A DNA stretch of 64,000 nt from Planomicrobium sp. CPCC 101079 (lineage in GTDB: Bacteria; Bacillota; Bacilli; Bacillales_A; Planococcaceae): the NCBI RefSeq assembly GCF_007859275.1, contig NZ_VOHC01000028.1:124001-188000 (forward strand). The letters run 5' to 3'. A program made the translations under genes and the position numbers. Each line of letters opens with the position of its first letter. The first letter of the stretch is position 1. Shown here in pieces: positions 23,546-31,771 of the stretch. The notes beneath the pieces were generated by a model that was not told the origin of the DNA, did no database searches, and saw nothing but the letters and a program-made list of their open reading frames with translations.

Positions 23546-25180
23546 TCACTTCACGGCTACCGCCTTTTTCTTTTCTCTTGCAAAGGTGTAGTTTCCATCA
23601 TAGCGTTCAATTGTTTCGTCACGGAGCCAATACGTGACCGGAAAAAGCTTGTCCAGGAAATACCGGTCGTGTGAGACCGAAATGATGGTTCCTGGAAAAT
23701 CAGCGAGCGCTTCTTCCATCACTTCTTTCGCCTCCAAGTCCAAATGATTGGTCGGCTCATCTAAAACAAGCAAGTTGTGGTTCATGTGCATTAACTGGGC
23801 CAGTCGGAGCCGCATGCGCTCCCCACCGCTCAATTGACGGACTGGCTGGAATACCATATTGCCGAAAAACAGAAATTTCGCCAACAGCGGACGGGCATCA
23901 TATTCTGAAACCGGCACCACATCACGGAATTCCTGGATGATTGTCCGGTCATTGTCCATTTCCAATGTATGCTGGGACAAATAGCCGATCGACAGTCCGC
24001 TGCCAAGCCGGATCTCTCCGGCATCCACGGACTCCTTCCCCAAAATCATATTCAGCAGTGTGGTTTTCCCTGTTCCATTGGAACCGACAATCGCTACGCG
24101 TTCTCCATAACGGACATGCATGGAAACATCTTGGAATAGGGTCCGGTCGCCGAACTCTTTCCAAACCTCTTCCATCCGGACCACATCTTTCCCGCTGCGG
24201 TCTTTCGCCTGAAAATCAAGCGCCATTTGTTTTTTCGATAAGACCGGACGCTCTAAAACGTCAATTCGGGCTAATGCCTTCTCCATGCTCTTGGCTCTTC
24301 TATGCATGCCGGCATTTGGCGGATTGGCCCGGTTTGCCCACTCTTTCAACCGCTTGATCGTTTCTTTCATCTTTTGGATTTTCTTTTGCTGGTCTTGGTA
24401 CTGCTGGAATTCGATCAATAGCCGGGCTTCCCGTTCTTTTACATAAGCCGAATAATTCCCTTTGTACTGGGTCAAATCGCCTTGATCCAGTTCCCAAATA
24501 TGGGTTACCGTTTCATCAAGGAAATAACGGTCATGCGAAACCAACACGATTGTCCCTTTGTAATGGGCAATAAACCCTGCAAGCCACTCAATGGCTTCCA
24601 GATCCAAGTGGTTGGTCGGTTCATCGAGCAGCAGCAGGTCGGGTTCTTGCAGCAGCAGCTTCGCAAGCCCCACTTTTGTCCGTTCGCCTCCGCTAAGATG
24701 GCCCCACTTTTCCAACTTCAAGTGCTTGATTTTCAAGCCGTTCAGCACTTGGTCGATCCGGACATCAATTTCATAGCCGCCCCGTTGAATAAAGTCATCT
24801 TGCAGCTTGCCGTAGCGAGACAGCAACCGTTCCATTTCTTCTGGAGAAGCTGTTGCCATCGAAGTTTCCATCGCGGCTAATTGCAGTTGAACCGCCGCCA
24901 ATTCCGAAAACACAGACGATAGCAGCTGATAAACCGTCAGTTTCCCGTCTTCATCCGAAGATTGCTTCAGTAGCCCCACAGCACACCCTTTCTTCCACGT
25001 CACCATTCCTTCGGTCGGCTGTAAGTTACCGGACAACACATTCAACAGCGTTGTTTTCCCTTCACCGTTACGGCCGACCAAGCCGATTCGCTGCCCCTCT
25101 GCAACTTCGCCTTTTATATGATTAAATAATTTTTGTGTCGCAAAATGGCACATAATTTGTTGAAATTGGCTAATAATCAT
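23546..25180 (-). CDS. ABC-F family ATPase (possible ribosome-protection protein)
   Basis: A soluble twin-ATPase of 544 residues without membrane segments. Domain 1 has Walker A GRNGEGKTT and LSGGERTKVGLAKLLLQEPD; domain 2 has GSNGTGKTT and LSGGERMRLRLAQLM; both are followed by LLDEPTNHLDLEA-type motifs. The charged linker (about 240-300, ending NPPNAGMHRRAKSMEKAL) is the ABC-F interdomain tip that reaches into the ribosome. Its size and attenuated leader resemble antibiotic-resistance ABC-F genes (VmlR/Vga/Msr type), but housekeeping translation factors of this family look similar. ATG at 25180 follows AAGGGAGAG. Frame-open codons upstream run into the attenuator hairpin and are not used. 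Confidence 0.88.
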   Translation of the reverse strand: MIISQFQQIMCHFATQKLFNHIKGEVAEGQRIGLVGRNGEGKTTLLNVLSGNLQPTEGMVTWKKGCAVGLLKQSSDEDGKLTVYQLLSSVFSELAAVQLQLAAMETSMATASPEEMERLLSRYGKLQDDFIQRGGYEIDVRIDQVLNGLKIKHLKLEKWGHLSGGERTKVGLAKLLLQEPDLLLLDEPTNHLDLEAIEWLAGFIAHYKGTIVLVSHDRYFLDETVTHIWELDQGDLTQYKGNYSAYVKEREARLLIEFQQYQDQQKKIQKMKETIKRLKEWANRANPPNAGMHRRAKSMEKALARIDVLERPVLSKKQMALDFQAKDRSGKDVVRMEEVWKEFGDRTLFQDVSMHVRYGERVAIVGSNGTGKTTLLNMILGKESVDAGEIRLGSGLSIGYLSQHTLEMDNDRTIIQEFRDVVPVSEYDARPLLAKFLFFGNMVFQPVRQLSGGERMRLRLAQLMHMNHNLLVLDEPTNHLDLEAKEVMEEALADFPGTIISVSHDRYFLDKLFPVTYWLRDETIERYDGNYTFAREKKKAVAVK

Positions 25181-25218
25181 TGTTCTCTCCCTTTCGTTGA
25201 AGAGACGCAGCCATACAA

Positions 25219-25246
25219 AAAAGGCATGCACAGACGCATGCCTTTT
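25219..25246 (-). promoter_or_regulatory. attenuator (intrinsic terminator) in the ABC-F leader
   Basis: A perfect 11-bp stem AAAAGGCATGC / GCATGCCTTTT with a 6-nt loop, followed on the minus strand by TTTTTTG. It lies between the leader peptide gene and the ABC-F start codon, so it should stop most transcripts unless anti-termination occurs. Confidence 0.8.
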
Positions 25247-25276
25247 CGAATAAAACCGTTCGCAGGCAGATGTCTC

Positions 25277-25414
25277 TTACTGGTTATTTCCACTCAATGC
25301 AGTTGTCTGAAAAAGGACAGACTTGTCCCTTGCAGCTACTCCAGTGAAAAAAACGGCATGAAGGATGTATAAATATTGTTCACATTCCGACATGCGCTTA
25401 CCAGTATGATTCAT
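25277..25414 (-). CDS. 45-residue leader peptide of the ABC-F gene
   Basis: A short gene starting MNHTGKRMSECEQYLYILHA and ending TTALSGNNQ, with a very strong ribosome site (AAGGAGGTGGG). It begins 30 bp after a strong promoter and ends 31 bp before the attenuator hairpin. Its placement is that of a regulatory leader: ribosomes stalled on it by an antibiotic or by amino-acid shortage would alter folding of the downstream RNA and permit read-through. No stall motif is recognised, and no independent function is apparent. Confidence 0.65.
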   Translation of the reverse strand: MNHTGKRMSECEQYLYILHAVFFTGVAARDKSVLFQTTALSGNNQ

Positions 25415-25443
25415 CTTACCCACCTCCTTCGTTCATTTCTTTT

Positions 25444-25472
25444 ATAATAGGCGAAGCGAAGAAACCCGTCAA
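25444..25472 (-). promoter_or_regulatory. sigmaA promoter of the leader-ABC-F unit
   Basis: Minus-strand TTGACG (25467-25472) and TATTAT (25444-25449) with 17-bp spacing. The transcript would carry a leader of about 260 nt before the ABC-F gene. Confidence 0.75.
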
Positions 25473-25516
25473 TAGAAATCAGAATATTCTTTTTTGATTT
25501 TTATGCAAAAAGAAAA

Positions 25517-25540
25517 GAACAGGAATTTATACTCCCGTTC
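25517..25540 (-). terminator. intrinsic terminator after corA-like gene
   Basis: Stem GAACGGGA / TCCTGTTC on the minus strand with one G-U pair, followed by TTTTCTTTTTG; the stop codon lies in the loop. Confidence 0.65.
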
Positions 25541-26480
25541 TATCATCCGTTGTATTTTGATTGCGGACTGGCTGTTTTAAAACGTCACCTATCCAGCCGC
25601 GCCGTTTCAAATAAAGATACAAAACTAAGGTAGTGAAGATAATGAGTGCAAGTGCCATCGGGTAGCCAAATGACCAGTGCAGCTCCGGCATATTATCGAA
25701 GTTCATGCCCCACAGCCCACCAAAAGCCATAAGCGGGGTGAACAGTGTTGCCAAGACCGTCAAGGTTTTAGCGATTTCATTTCCACGGTAGCTAGCAATG
25801 ACGTTTTCCATGTCAACCAAGTTATTGATTTCATCTTCATAAGAATCCACTAGCATGGCACAGCGGTCAATCCGCATAGACGTGCGGTAAAATTCCGGTT
25901 CTTCTAGCACCGCTTTTCCAAATACTTCAGGGATGACCATTTTGATTTCCAAAAAGCCAATAACAAGGTGTTTCCATAAAAAAATCTCATGGCGGACACT
26001 TTGGATTTCCTCGAATGTCTTCTTATCATTTTTTTCTTCGATAGCCCATAATAGATTGTGGAGGCGCTCTTCAAAAAGGTCAATTTTCCGGAGGATGGCA
26101 TTGGCCATTTTCCCAAGCAAAATCATCATGAGTTCAATTGAAGTCGATGCGTTCTGCATTTGCCGGAGAATGGCTTCTTCGTTCAAGTCTTCATCCGTTT
26201 CAAAAGCAATATCGTTCGTCACTAAAGCTTCTTTGGATAGATAAAAATGAAAAACGTCGCGCGCGCTTCTTTGCTGCTGGCTTTGCCTGAACACCAATGA
26301 ACCCCAAATTGCCTCGTGCCCTGGGATTGAGGTTTCCGTATGTAAAACGTTGACCGCTATGTCTTTGGATTCCCGTATCCAAGAATGCATCCTCGTATTT
26401 TCCGGCATAAACTTCTGGAAATTTTCGTTTTCCACATCTCCTTCTTGCCAAATCCCATTTTCAAATGAATGCTGCGGCAT
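25527..26480 (-). CDS. CorA-family Mg2+/divalent-cation channel
   Basis: A 317-residue CorA-type protein: a long acidic and helical cytoplasmic part, then two C-terminal transmembrane helices (about 250-275 and 283-303) joined by the signature GMN in GLWGMNFDNMPEL. CorA channels are homopentamers that take up Mg2+ or, in some branches, export Zn2+ (ZntB); which applies is not visible. Start at ATG 26480, 8 nt after AAGGAGG; the frame is open to 26510 without a ribosome site. Monocistronic. Confidence 0.9.
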   Translation of the reverse strand: MPQHSFENGIWQEGDVENENFQKFMPENTRMHSWIRESKDIAVNVLHTETSIPGHEAIWGSLVFRQSQQQRSARDVFHFYLSKEALVTNDIAFETDEDLNEEAILRQMQNASTSIELMMILLGKMANAILRKIDLFEERLHNLLWAIEEKNDKKTFEEIQSVRHEIFLWKHLVIGFLEIKMVIPEVFGKAVLEEPEFYRTSMRIDRCAMLVDSYEDEINNLVDMENVIASYRGNEIAKTLTVLATLFTPLMAFGGLWGMNFDNMPELHWSFGYPMALALIIFTTLVLYLYLKRRGWIGDVLKQPVRNQNTTDDRTGV

Positions 26481-26520
26481 CACGGATCCCTCCTTGTCTC
26501 TACTATTCATCCGATTGAAA

Positions 26521-26544
26521 AAGCAAGCCGCCGCAGGCTTGCTT
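26521..26544 (-). terminator. intrinsic terminator after the acidic 58-residue protein gene
   Basis: A 9-bp perfect stem AAGCAAGCC / GGCTTGCTT touching the stop codon, followed on the minus strand by TTTTCAATC. Confidence 0.75.
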
Positions 26545-26720
26545 TACTTATCGATTTGGTTGTTTTGATCGGTGTCTCTATATTTTTCGTTCGAATTTTC
26601 TTTATACTCCAAGTCTTTATCCGGCAACAACTCAAAATCCTTTTCAGGCGCAGGGGGAACATCCCGGTGCGGCTCAACTCTTGGGATCAGTTCTTCGCCT
26701 TCGTGGTCGTCCTTTTTCAT
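26544..26720 (-). CDS. small acidic hydrophilic protein, 58 residues
   Basis: Starts MKKDDHEGEELIPRVEPHRD and continues with charged residues and prolines (DVPPAPEKDFELLPDKDLEY), with no hydrophobic core, so probably disordered. AGGAGG lies 7 nt before ATG 26720 and a terminator follows directly, both strong signs of a real gene. A sigmaB-like GGGTAT box upstream suggests a general-stress role. No family recognised. Confidence 0.65.
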   Translation of the reverse strand: MKKDDHEGEELIPRVEPHRDVPPAPEKDFELLPDKDLEYKENSNEKYRDTDQNNQIDK

Positions 26721-26754
26721 CGTTGCTCCTCCTAAGATTATGATTATCTTCCAA

Positions 26755-26780
26755 ATACCCATTTTACAATCAAAGTAATC
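26755..26780 (-). promoter_or_regulatory. possible sigmaB promoter of the acidic small protein
   Basis: Minus-strand GATTAC (26775-26780), 14-bp spacer, GGGTAT (26755-26760). The -10 box is perfect for sigmaB, the -35 box only partial. Confidence 0.4.
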
Positions 26781-26808
26781 TCGATAATCGCATCGTGCGT
26801 TTTCGCCG

Positions 26809-27222
26809 TTAGTTGTTCACTAGCGATTCAATCAACGGAATATCATCGGGGTATGCTAAATCCAATTCCCTGAGCTCGGCGATCGGTTTCCATGCAACAT
26901 CTGCAATCCATTCATCTCCATCAAGAAGAACGATTTCCCCGCCAATTAGCTCGGCTCTGAAATAATGGAGTTCAAATGAAACCGCGGCATTTTCATAAGT
27001 ACCGCTTTTCACCTTCAACTCTTCAATGGCCCGGACCCTTAAACCAGTTCCCTCGAGAAACTCCCGTTCGCAGCTTTCTTGGAGCGTTTCCCCGGTTTCT
27101 TGGCCTCCTGATGGCACACCCCATTTTTTCTCTTCTCCAGGAGGTCCTTGCAGTACCAGCAATACTTCATTTTTTTCATTGACGCAAACTCCTGCTGCGC
27201 CTTTCCAGTTCGACATTTCCAT
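26809..27222 (-). CDS. Nudix hydrolase-like protein with altered Nudix box
   Basis: A 137-residue Nudix-fold protein. The box reads GGQETGETLQESCEREFLEG and then TGL: it keeps the first glycine, E, R and E of GX5EX7REUXEEXGU, but the final metal-binding glutamate of REUXEE is glycine. Activity on nucleoside diphosphate derivatives may be weakened or changed. The ATG at 27222 shares one base with the stop codon of grpB (TGATG), so the two genes are co-translated. Confidence 0.8.
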   Translation of the reverse strand: MEMSNWKGAAGVCVNEKNEVLLVLQGPPGEEKKWGVPSGGQETGETLQESCEREFLEGTGLRVRAIEELKVKSGTYENAAVSFELHYFRAELIGGEIVLLDGDEWIADVAWKPIAELRELDLAYPDDIPLIESLVNN

Positions 27223-27728
27223 CAAATCGCTCCCATTGCTCGTTTTTCAATTTGAAGTACCAAAGCTTCTTTTCCTTCAATGTATTTTTCAATATTGCAG
27301 GGATTTTCTTTTGCCAGCTTCTTTTTTAACGTACCATATTCTTCTGCAATGCGGGGATTTTCCCGAAGATAATCACGAAAAGCCAAGTGGCGCATGATTT
27401 CCACACTCCCTTCTTGATAGACATGGACATGGTGAGTGCGTTCATCTCCGCCCCTTTGAAAATAACGTCTGCCGGGCAAGCCATTTTCTCCCTTGGCGAC
27501 ATAGCCCAATTTCTCCAGTTCGTTATTAAATCGATCGATTTGTTCAATATCCCTTACCACCGGCATCAAATCTATCACCGGTTTTGCCGCCATCCCTTGA
27601 ATCGAGGTGCTGCCGATATGATGAACAGCAAGGCATTCCTCAGCAAGAACTTTTTGGATTTCGCTCGCTGCCAAGTCAAATTGCCATTTCCATTCCGGGT
27701 TGTATTCAGTGACTACAACTCTTCTCAT
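27222..27728 (-). CDS. grpB: GrpB/UPF0157-family nucleotidyltransferase-like protein
   Basis: A 168-residue GrpB domain protein. VHHIGSTSIQGMAAKPVIDLMPVV is the family's nucleotidyltransferase-like core (GSTS followed by a D-x-D-like segment), and HHVHVYQEGS follows near the C-terminus. Some relatives are fused to CoaE (dephospho-CoA kinase); function as a stand-alone protein is not established. ATG 27728 follows AGGAGG. It is the first gene of a two-gene operon with the Nudix protein. Confidence 0.85.
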   Translation of the reverse strand: MRRVVVTEYNPEWKWQFDLAASEIQKVLAEECLAVHHIGSTSIQGMAAKPVIDLMPVVRDIEQIDRFNNELEKLGYVAKGENGLPGRRYFQRGGDERTHHVHVYQEGSVEIMRHLAFRDYLRENPRIAEEYGTLKKKLAKENPCNIEKYIEGKEALVLQIEKRAMGAI

Positions 27729-27756
27729 TTTTCTCCTCCTATGAGCATTTACGAGA

Positions 27757-27785
27757 AAAAGCGGCTTGCAGTGCAAGTCGCTTTT
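27757..27785 (+). terminator. terminator-like hairpin flanking the repeat, left side
   Basis: A 13-bp stem (27757-27769 with 27773-27785, one G-U pair) with a TTTT end directly joined to the repeat's CAGCTTGTTGA terminus. No plus-strand gene upstream needs it. It is an inverted near-copy of the hairpin at 28216-28245. Confidence 0.6.
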
Positions 27786-28213
27786 CAGCTTGTTGAAAAA
27801 GTTAACGTTGTATGAGCGAGCATTCCTTAACCGATAGTTCGCCAAACAGCTGCGAAGCTATTGGCCGAAGTTATTTTGGCCAATAGCTTTGCGACGAGCT
27901 TGCGCAGGAGCATATGTTTTAAATGCCGCGGGCGAGCGCGCCAAGCCTCCTCCACCGCTTCGAAAACCTTGTGCTCCTGCATCGCTACGCTAGCTTTGTC
28001 GCAAATTAGCCCAAACAATCAGGAGTGTAGAGCATCTCCAAAGCGAATGAAAAGAAGCGACATGCAGCGGAAGGCGGCGACTCCTGCGGGAATGGTGCGA
28101 GTCCTGAGACCCCGCAGGGAGCGCCAGCGAGCGAGGAGGCTCAGGCCGCACCCCGCGGAAAGCGTCCGTCTGGAGCGCAATGTGAAAAGAGCAACAAGAG
28201 TTTCTCGACAGCC
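27786..28213. repeat. structured intergenic repeat, long copy (428 bp)
   Basis: Shares both ends with the 166-bp copy at 54668-54833: 69 bp at the left (27786-27854) and 87 bp at the right (28127-28213) are nearly identical. The ends form imperfect terminal inverted repeats (CAGCTTGTTGA against CAGGCTGTCGA). Inside are a hairpin (27852-27866 with 27878-27892) and a longer fold pairing 27888-27912 with 27972-28005. The right part carries the GC-rich GAGGAGGCTCAGGCCGCACC-type sequence that is common between genes of Bacillaceae. No transposase and no likely protein. Confidence 0.8.
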
Positions 28214-28215
28214 TG

Positions 28216-28245
28216 AAAAGCGGCTTGCCGCTGCAAGCCGCTTTT
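28216..28245 (-). terminator. intrinsic terminator after GNAT gene, next to the repeat
   Basis: A perfect 13-bp stem (28216-28228 with 28233-28245), 10 bp past the GNAT stop; its minus-strand TTTT runs straight into the repeat end (TTTTCAGGCTGTCGA). Confidence 0.75.
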
Positions 28246-28255
28246 CTATATTTAC

Positions 28256-28729
28256 TTACTCTGCTGCTTTGCTGTAAGCATCGTCTAATCTTAAACCGTG
28301 GGTTGCATCCGGCAGTCCAAGGTCTGCCGAAAATCCATTTGCCCGGTAGAAAGCATCCGCATTTGCAGAATCCGTCCGCACCACAATTTCGTTAAAATGG
28401 CCACGGCCATGATTGATAATTTCTTTTAGCAGCATTGTGCCAATCCCCTGCCTCCGTACGTGCTGAGAGATATAAAACCGTCGCAGCCTACCGACACCCC
28501 CCTTAGTCGAATAGGGGTCGCGATTTAAACCGCCGATAGCCACAAGCTCATCCCGCCCATCCCATACACCATAAAGCACTTCACCCGCTTTGTTAAATGT
28601 ATTGGTGCCATCTTCATACTGGCTGACCAATCGCTTAAGAAAACGATACCCTTCAGCTTCGCTTTCTTCCACTAATTTCGAGACATCCACCGCTGTTAAA
28701 TCATCAATTTTTTTTAGTTTTACGGTCAT
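28256..28729 (-). CDS. GNAT-family N-acetyltransferase
   Basis: 157 residues with the acetyl-CoA binding segment QHVRRQGIGTMLLKEII and the downstream ADAFYRANGFSADLG, standard for GNAT enzymes. The N-terminal half (about 1-60) carries a substrate region with no recognised signature. ATG 28729 is preceded by GGAGG. Single gene with its own promoter region (157 bp to tatC) and terminator. Substrate unknown. Confidence 0.85.
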   Translation of the reverse strand: MTVKLKKIDDLTAVDVSKLVEESEAEGYRFLKRLVSQYEDGTNTFNKAGEVLYGVWDGRDELVAIGGLNRDPYSTKGGVGRLRRFYISQHVRRQGIGTMLLKEIINHGRGHFNEIVVRTDSANADAFYRANGFSADLGLPDATHGLRLDDAYSKAAE

Positions 28730-28846
28730 ATTGTAGCCTCCTCATTATGGTGTGCATGGTTTCGCCATGTTCTTTCGCGTTCTTATTCAGTGTATAGGAG
28801 TTTCTTTGTGAATTCCACTGCACAATCAGAATTTTCTATCAACTAA

Positions 28847-28880
28847 AAAGAGAAACTGAGCGGTTGCACAGTTTCTCTTT
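28847..28880 (-). terminator. intrinsic terminator of the Tat/GMC operon
   Basis: A 12-bp perfect stem (28847-28858 with 28869-28880), 6 bp past the tatC stop, with CTTTTTAG on the minus strand. Confidence 0.8.
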
Positions 28881-28885
28881 GGCTA

Positions 28886-29746
28886 TTAAACAGTAGGTGA
28901 TTCTACATTTGCTTTTTTCACTTCAAGTTTTTTAATCACGTAAATGCTTGCTTCATATAAAACGACCATCGGAACCAAGACAATCAGTTGGCTGATGAAG
29001 TCTGGCGGCGTGATAAGCGCTGATACGATGGCAATGACGATATACGAGTATTTACGGACCTTTTTCATCGAATTTGATGTCAGCAATCCGATTGAAGACA
29101 GAAATAAGGCGACAATCGGCAATTCAAACAAAAGGCCTAATGGGACGGTTGTCATGATCAAAAAGTGAATATATTCACTCGCTGATATCATCACTGCAAA
29201 ATTGACCGCTCCCATGCCAACTAAAAATTGGTAGCTTAATGGGTTGACTATAAAATAACCGAATGCCACACCTAAAATAAACAGAAGAAGCATGACCGGT
29301 GAGTACAGGCCAATGAATTTCGTCTCTTCTTCTTTTAATCCAGGTTTCACAAATTGCCATAAGAAATAACAAAGGAAAGGCAAAGAAAGTCCAAGTGCCA
29401 GTGTCATCGAAATGGAAGTGTAAAATTTAATGACTTCCAACGGACCAAGAATCACTAGGTCATGCCCTTTCACCACATGAGGAAACCAGTAATTTATTGT
29501 GGAAAAAACCACAACCAAAAAGATGAGAAAAACGATAGCACTTTTTATCAGCTGCTTCCGCAAATCGCCTAAATGGTCTACCAGTGTTTCTACATGAGTA
29601 TCCGGTTCTTTCTCTGGCCCGTTTGGCGGGGTGGGCGCTTCGGCTTGATCAGGAGGCTTAGCCTGTGTTTTTTCTGCAGAGCTTTCTGGTGGCGCCGCTT
29701 TTTTATGCAACGGACTTACTAATTTTCGCTCTCCATACGGATCCAT
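28886..29746 (-). CDS. tatC: Sec-independent (twin-arginine) translocase subunit TatC
   Basis: Core receptor of the Tat pathway, which exports folded proteins. It has 286 residues with six membrane helices from about 62 to 275 and the TatC hallmarks HLGDLRKQL before TM1, FCYFLWQFVKPGLKEEE and ALITPPDFISQL. An unusual hydrophilic, proline-rich N-terminal extension of about 50 residues (PPDQAEAPTPPNGPEKEPD) precedes the family domain. It is the last gene of an operon with a Tat-signal protein, a GMC flavoprotein and tatA, so this Tat system may be dedicated to that cargo. Confidence 0.95.
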   Translation of the reverse strand: MDPYGERKLVSPLHKKAAPPESSAEKTQAKPPDQAEAPTPPNGPEKEPDTHVETLVDHLGDLRKQLIKSAIVFLIFLVVVFSTINYWFPHVVKGHDLVILGPLEVIKFYTSISMTLALGLSLPFLCYFLWQFVKPGLKEEETKFIGLYSPVMLLLFILGVAFGYFIVNPLSYQFLVGMGAVNFAVMISASEYIHFLIMTTVPLGLLFELPIVALFLSSIGLLTSNSMKKVRKYSYIVIAIVSALITPPDFISQLIVLVPMVVLYEASIYVIKKLEVKKANVESPTV

Positions 29747-29756
29747 TTAACCACCT

Positions 29757-30017
29757 TCATAATTTTTCAGATTTTTTCTCTTCTGTTGCTGTTGCTTGCA
29801 AAGGGGTTGGCGACGGCGGTTGCAGAGTTGTCTGTGCCGGTGTTTGAGGCGGCGTCTGTGTATCTTCGTCATCCATAATTCCTTTTGTGGAACGTTTGAA
29901 TTCTGATAACGTCTTTCCGACGGCTCCTCCAATTTCAGGCAATTTTTTTGGCCCAAACAAGATAAGGACAATAACTAAAATAATGATCAATCCTGGAACA
30001 CCAATTGATGAAAACAT
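29757..30017 (-). CDS. tatA: twin-arginine translocase subunit TatA
   Basis: Pore-forming Tat subunit of 86 residues: short N-terminal transmembrane helix, hinge [26 protein letters not shown] (amphipathic helix, with the FGPKKLP motif of TatA/E proteins) and a disordered proline/threonine-rich tail ([10 protein letters not shown]). It lies 10 bp upstream of tatC and 17 bp downstream of the GMC gene. ATG 30017 follows GGAGGC. Confidence 0.95.
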   Translation of the reverse strand: MFSSIGVPGLIIILVIVLILFGPKKLPEIGGAVGKTLSEFKRSTKGIMDDEDTQTPPQTPAQTTLQPPSPTPLQATATEEKKSEKL

Positions 30018-30034
30018 ACGTGTTGCCTCCTTTT

Positions 30035-31747
30035 TTAAACGAGCGATCCACCATCTCTGCTGTATCTGATGATGCCTTCTGCGCAGCGGTAAGCCAGTGC
30101 TCCTACTGTTCCAGTAGGGTTGTATCCGCCGTTATGAGGGAAATTCCCAGCTCCTACTACAAACAAGTTTTCAGCATCCCAATGCTGTAAATAATTGTTG
30201 ACCACACTATCTTCCCGGCTGCTGCCCATCATCGTTCCGCCGGTATTGTGCGTTGTTTGGTAAGGTACAATGTCATAATCGGAAATCGGATTCCCGCCGA
30301 CAACAGTTTTCGCGCCCATCTCTTGCATAATTTCTCCAGCGCGTTCTGTTAAATACGCATGCAATGCTTTATCTTGGTCGGTAAAGTTATAAGTCAACTG
30401 CAGCAAAGGTACGCCGTAAATGTCTTTGTACGTGCCGTCAAGCGACATGTAATTTTCTTTATAAGGCATTGAAGCCCCTTGTCCGCCAATATTCAAAGAT
30501 CTTGTATAATTGTGAATAGATGCTTTTTTGAAATCCGCTCCCCAAGAAGGCGTGTCTGGCGGAATCGGGTTATGAAGGATTGGCCGTTGCCCTGTTTGGG
30601 TGATGGACAAACTCGCTCCGTGGATAAAGTCCAGATCGCTATGGTCAAAGTTATCGCCATTAAAATCATCGACAGTCATCCCGAGCGCTCCCGCACCCAT
30701 AAAGACATTCATCTGTTCATCAAAGAAACCAGAAGCTGAAGGAAGAATCTGGTAAGCGTAGTTTTTCCCAAGAGTGCCGCGCCCGGTTTCCGGGTCGTAT
30801 TGTTCGCCAATTTCCGAAACCATTAGCAGCTTCGCGTTATTCATCATATAACTCGTCAAAACAACTACTTCTGCCGGTTGAATGAATTCTTCGAATGTCA
30901 CTGTATCGACATACCGAACTCCCGTGACTTTATCGCCTTCTTTTAATATTTCCACTACGTTTGCATTGAATTTGATCTCATAGTTTCCTGTATCGAGAGC
31001 CGTCGGGACAACTGTAACTTCCGGCGAAGATTTTGCCCCGTATTCACAGCCGAAGCGTTCGCAGAATCCGCAATACTGGCAGGCATTGATCCTTGCACCA
31101 TCTGGATTCTCGTATGCTTCCGATAAGTTTGCCGATGGCATCATGAACGGCGAAAGCCCCAAGTTAGTAGAAGCAGTTTCAAACTTCTGCAGAATGGGAG
31201 TTTTCTTCATCGGCGGAGTAGGATAATCTTCCGACCGCTGCCCCCAGAACGGGTTCGTGTCTTCACCTGAAATTCCTGCAGTTTTTTCAAATCTTGTGAA
31301 GTATGGTTCCAGCTCATCATAAGTGATGCCCCAATCCTGAATGGTATAATCGGCTGAAAGCTTGTTGTTTCCATATTTTTCTTCCGTCATTGTTTTAATT
31401 TGGAAATCATACGGCAAAAAACGCCAGTTCTGGCCGTTCCAGTGAGTGCCCGAACCGCCTAATCCTTCACCCAGCAAAAAAGAGCCCATTTGCCGCATCG
31501 GCAATGCGCGCTGCTGCCGATTATTGCGGAACGTGACGGTTTCCCTTGATAAATCCTGCATCAGTTCATATCGGATAGCATAGCGGTATTCATCATGGAT
31601 GATTGAATAATCTCCTGTACTCCGTTCGCGTCCACGTTCCAAACCTACCACTTTAAGCCCTTCTTTGGCGCATTCAGCGGCAATGATGCCACCCGTCCAG
31701 CCAACTCCTACTGTTACTACATCAACTTTATCTAAAGTTGTCGCCAT
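30035..31747 (-). CDS. GMC-family flavoprotein dehydrogenase (gluconate/glucose dehydrogenase large subunit type)
   Basis: A 570-residue FAD enzyme of the glucose-methanol-choline family, probably the catalytic subunit of a membrane sugar or polyol dehydrogenase. The FAD motif GVGWTGG is at the N-terminus, the [16 protein letters not shown] loop near 95 and the C-terminal HNTGGTMMG and [15 protein letters not shown] carry the active-site His/Asn region. A cysteine cluster [12 protein letters not shown] (about 222-233) may hold an iron-sulfur cluster, as in FAD-glucose dehydrogenases. It has no signal of its own and is probably carried out by the Tat-signal subunit encoded just upstream. Confidence 0.88.
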   Translation of the reverse strand: MATTLDKVDVVTVGVGWTGGIIAAECAKEGLKVVGLERGRERSTGDYSIIHDEYRYAIRYELMQDLSRETVTFRNNRQQRALPMRQMGSFLLGEGLGGSGTHWNGQNWRFLPYDFQIKTMTEEKYGNNKLSADYTIQDWGITYDELEPYFTRFEKTAGISGEDTNPFWGQRSEDYPTPPMKKTPILQKFETASTNLGLSPFMMPSANLSEAYENPDGARINACQYCGFCERFGCEYGAKSSPEVTVVPTALDTGNYEIKFNANVVEILKEGDKVTGVRYVDTVTFEEFIQPAEVVVLTSYMMNNAKLLMVSEIGEQYDPETGRGTLGKNYAYQILPSASGFFDEQMNVFMGAGALGMTVDDFNGDNFDHSDLDFIHGASLSITQTGQRPILHNPIPPDTPSWGADFKKASIHNYTRSLNIGGQGASMPYKENYMSLDGTYKDIYGVPLLQLTYNFTDQDKALHAYLTERAGEIMQEMGAKTVVGGNPISDYDIVPYQTTHNTGGTMMGSSREDSVVNNYLQHWDAENLFVVGAGNFPHNGGYNPTGTVGALAYRCAEGIIRYSRDGGSLV

Positions 31748-31771
31748 TAAAATCCCCCCATATATGTTGTG

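Noticed and set aside
27827-28018. 63-residue minus-strand open frame inside the long repeat
   Set aside because: It lies fully in the fold-back part of the repeat, has no ribosome site, and its composition follows the GC-rich inverted repeats. The short copy of the repeat lacks it.
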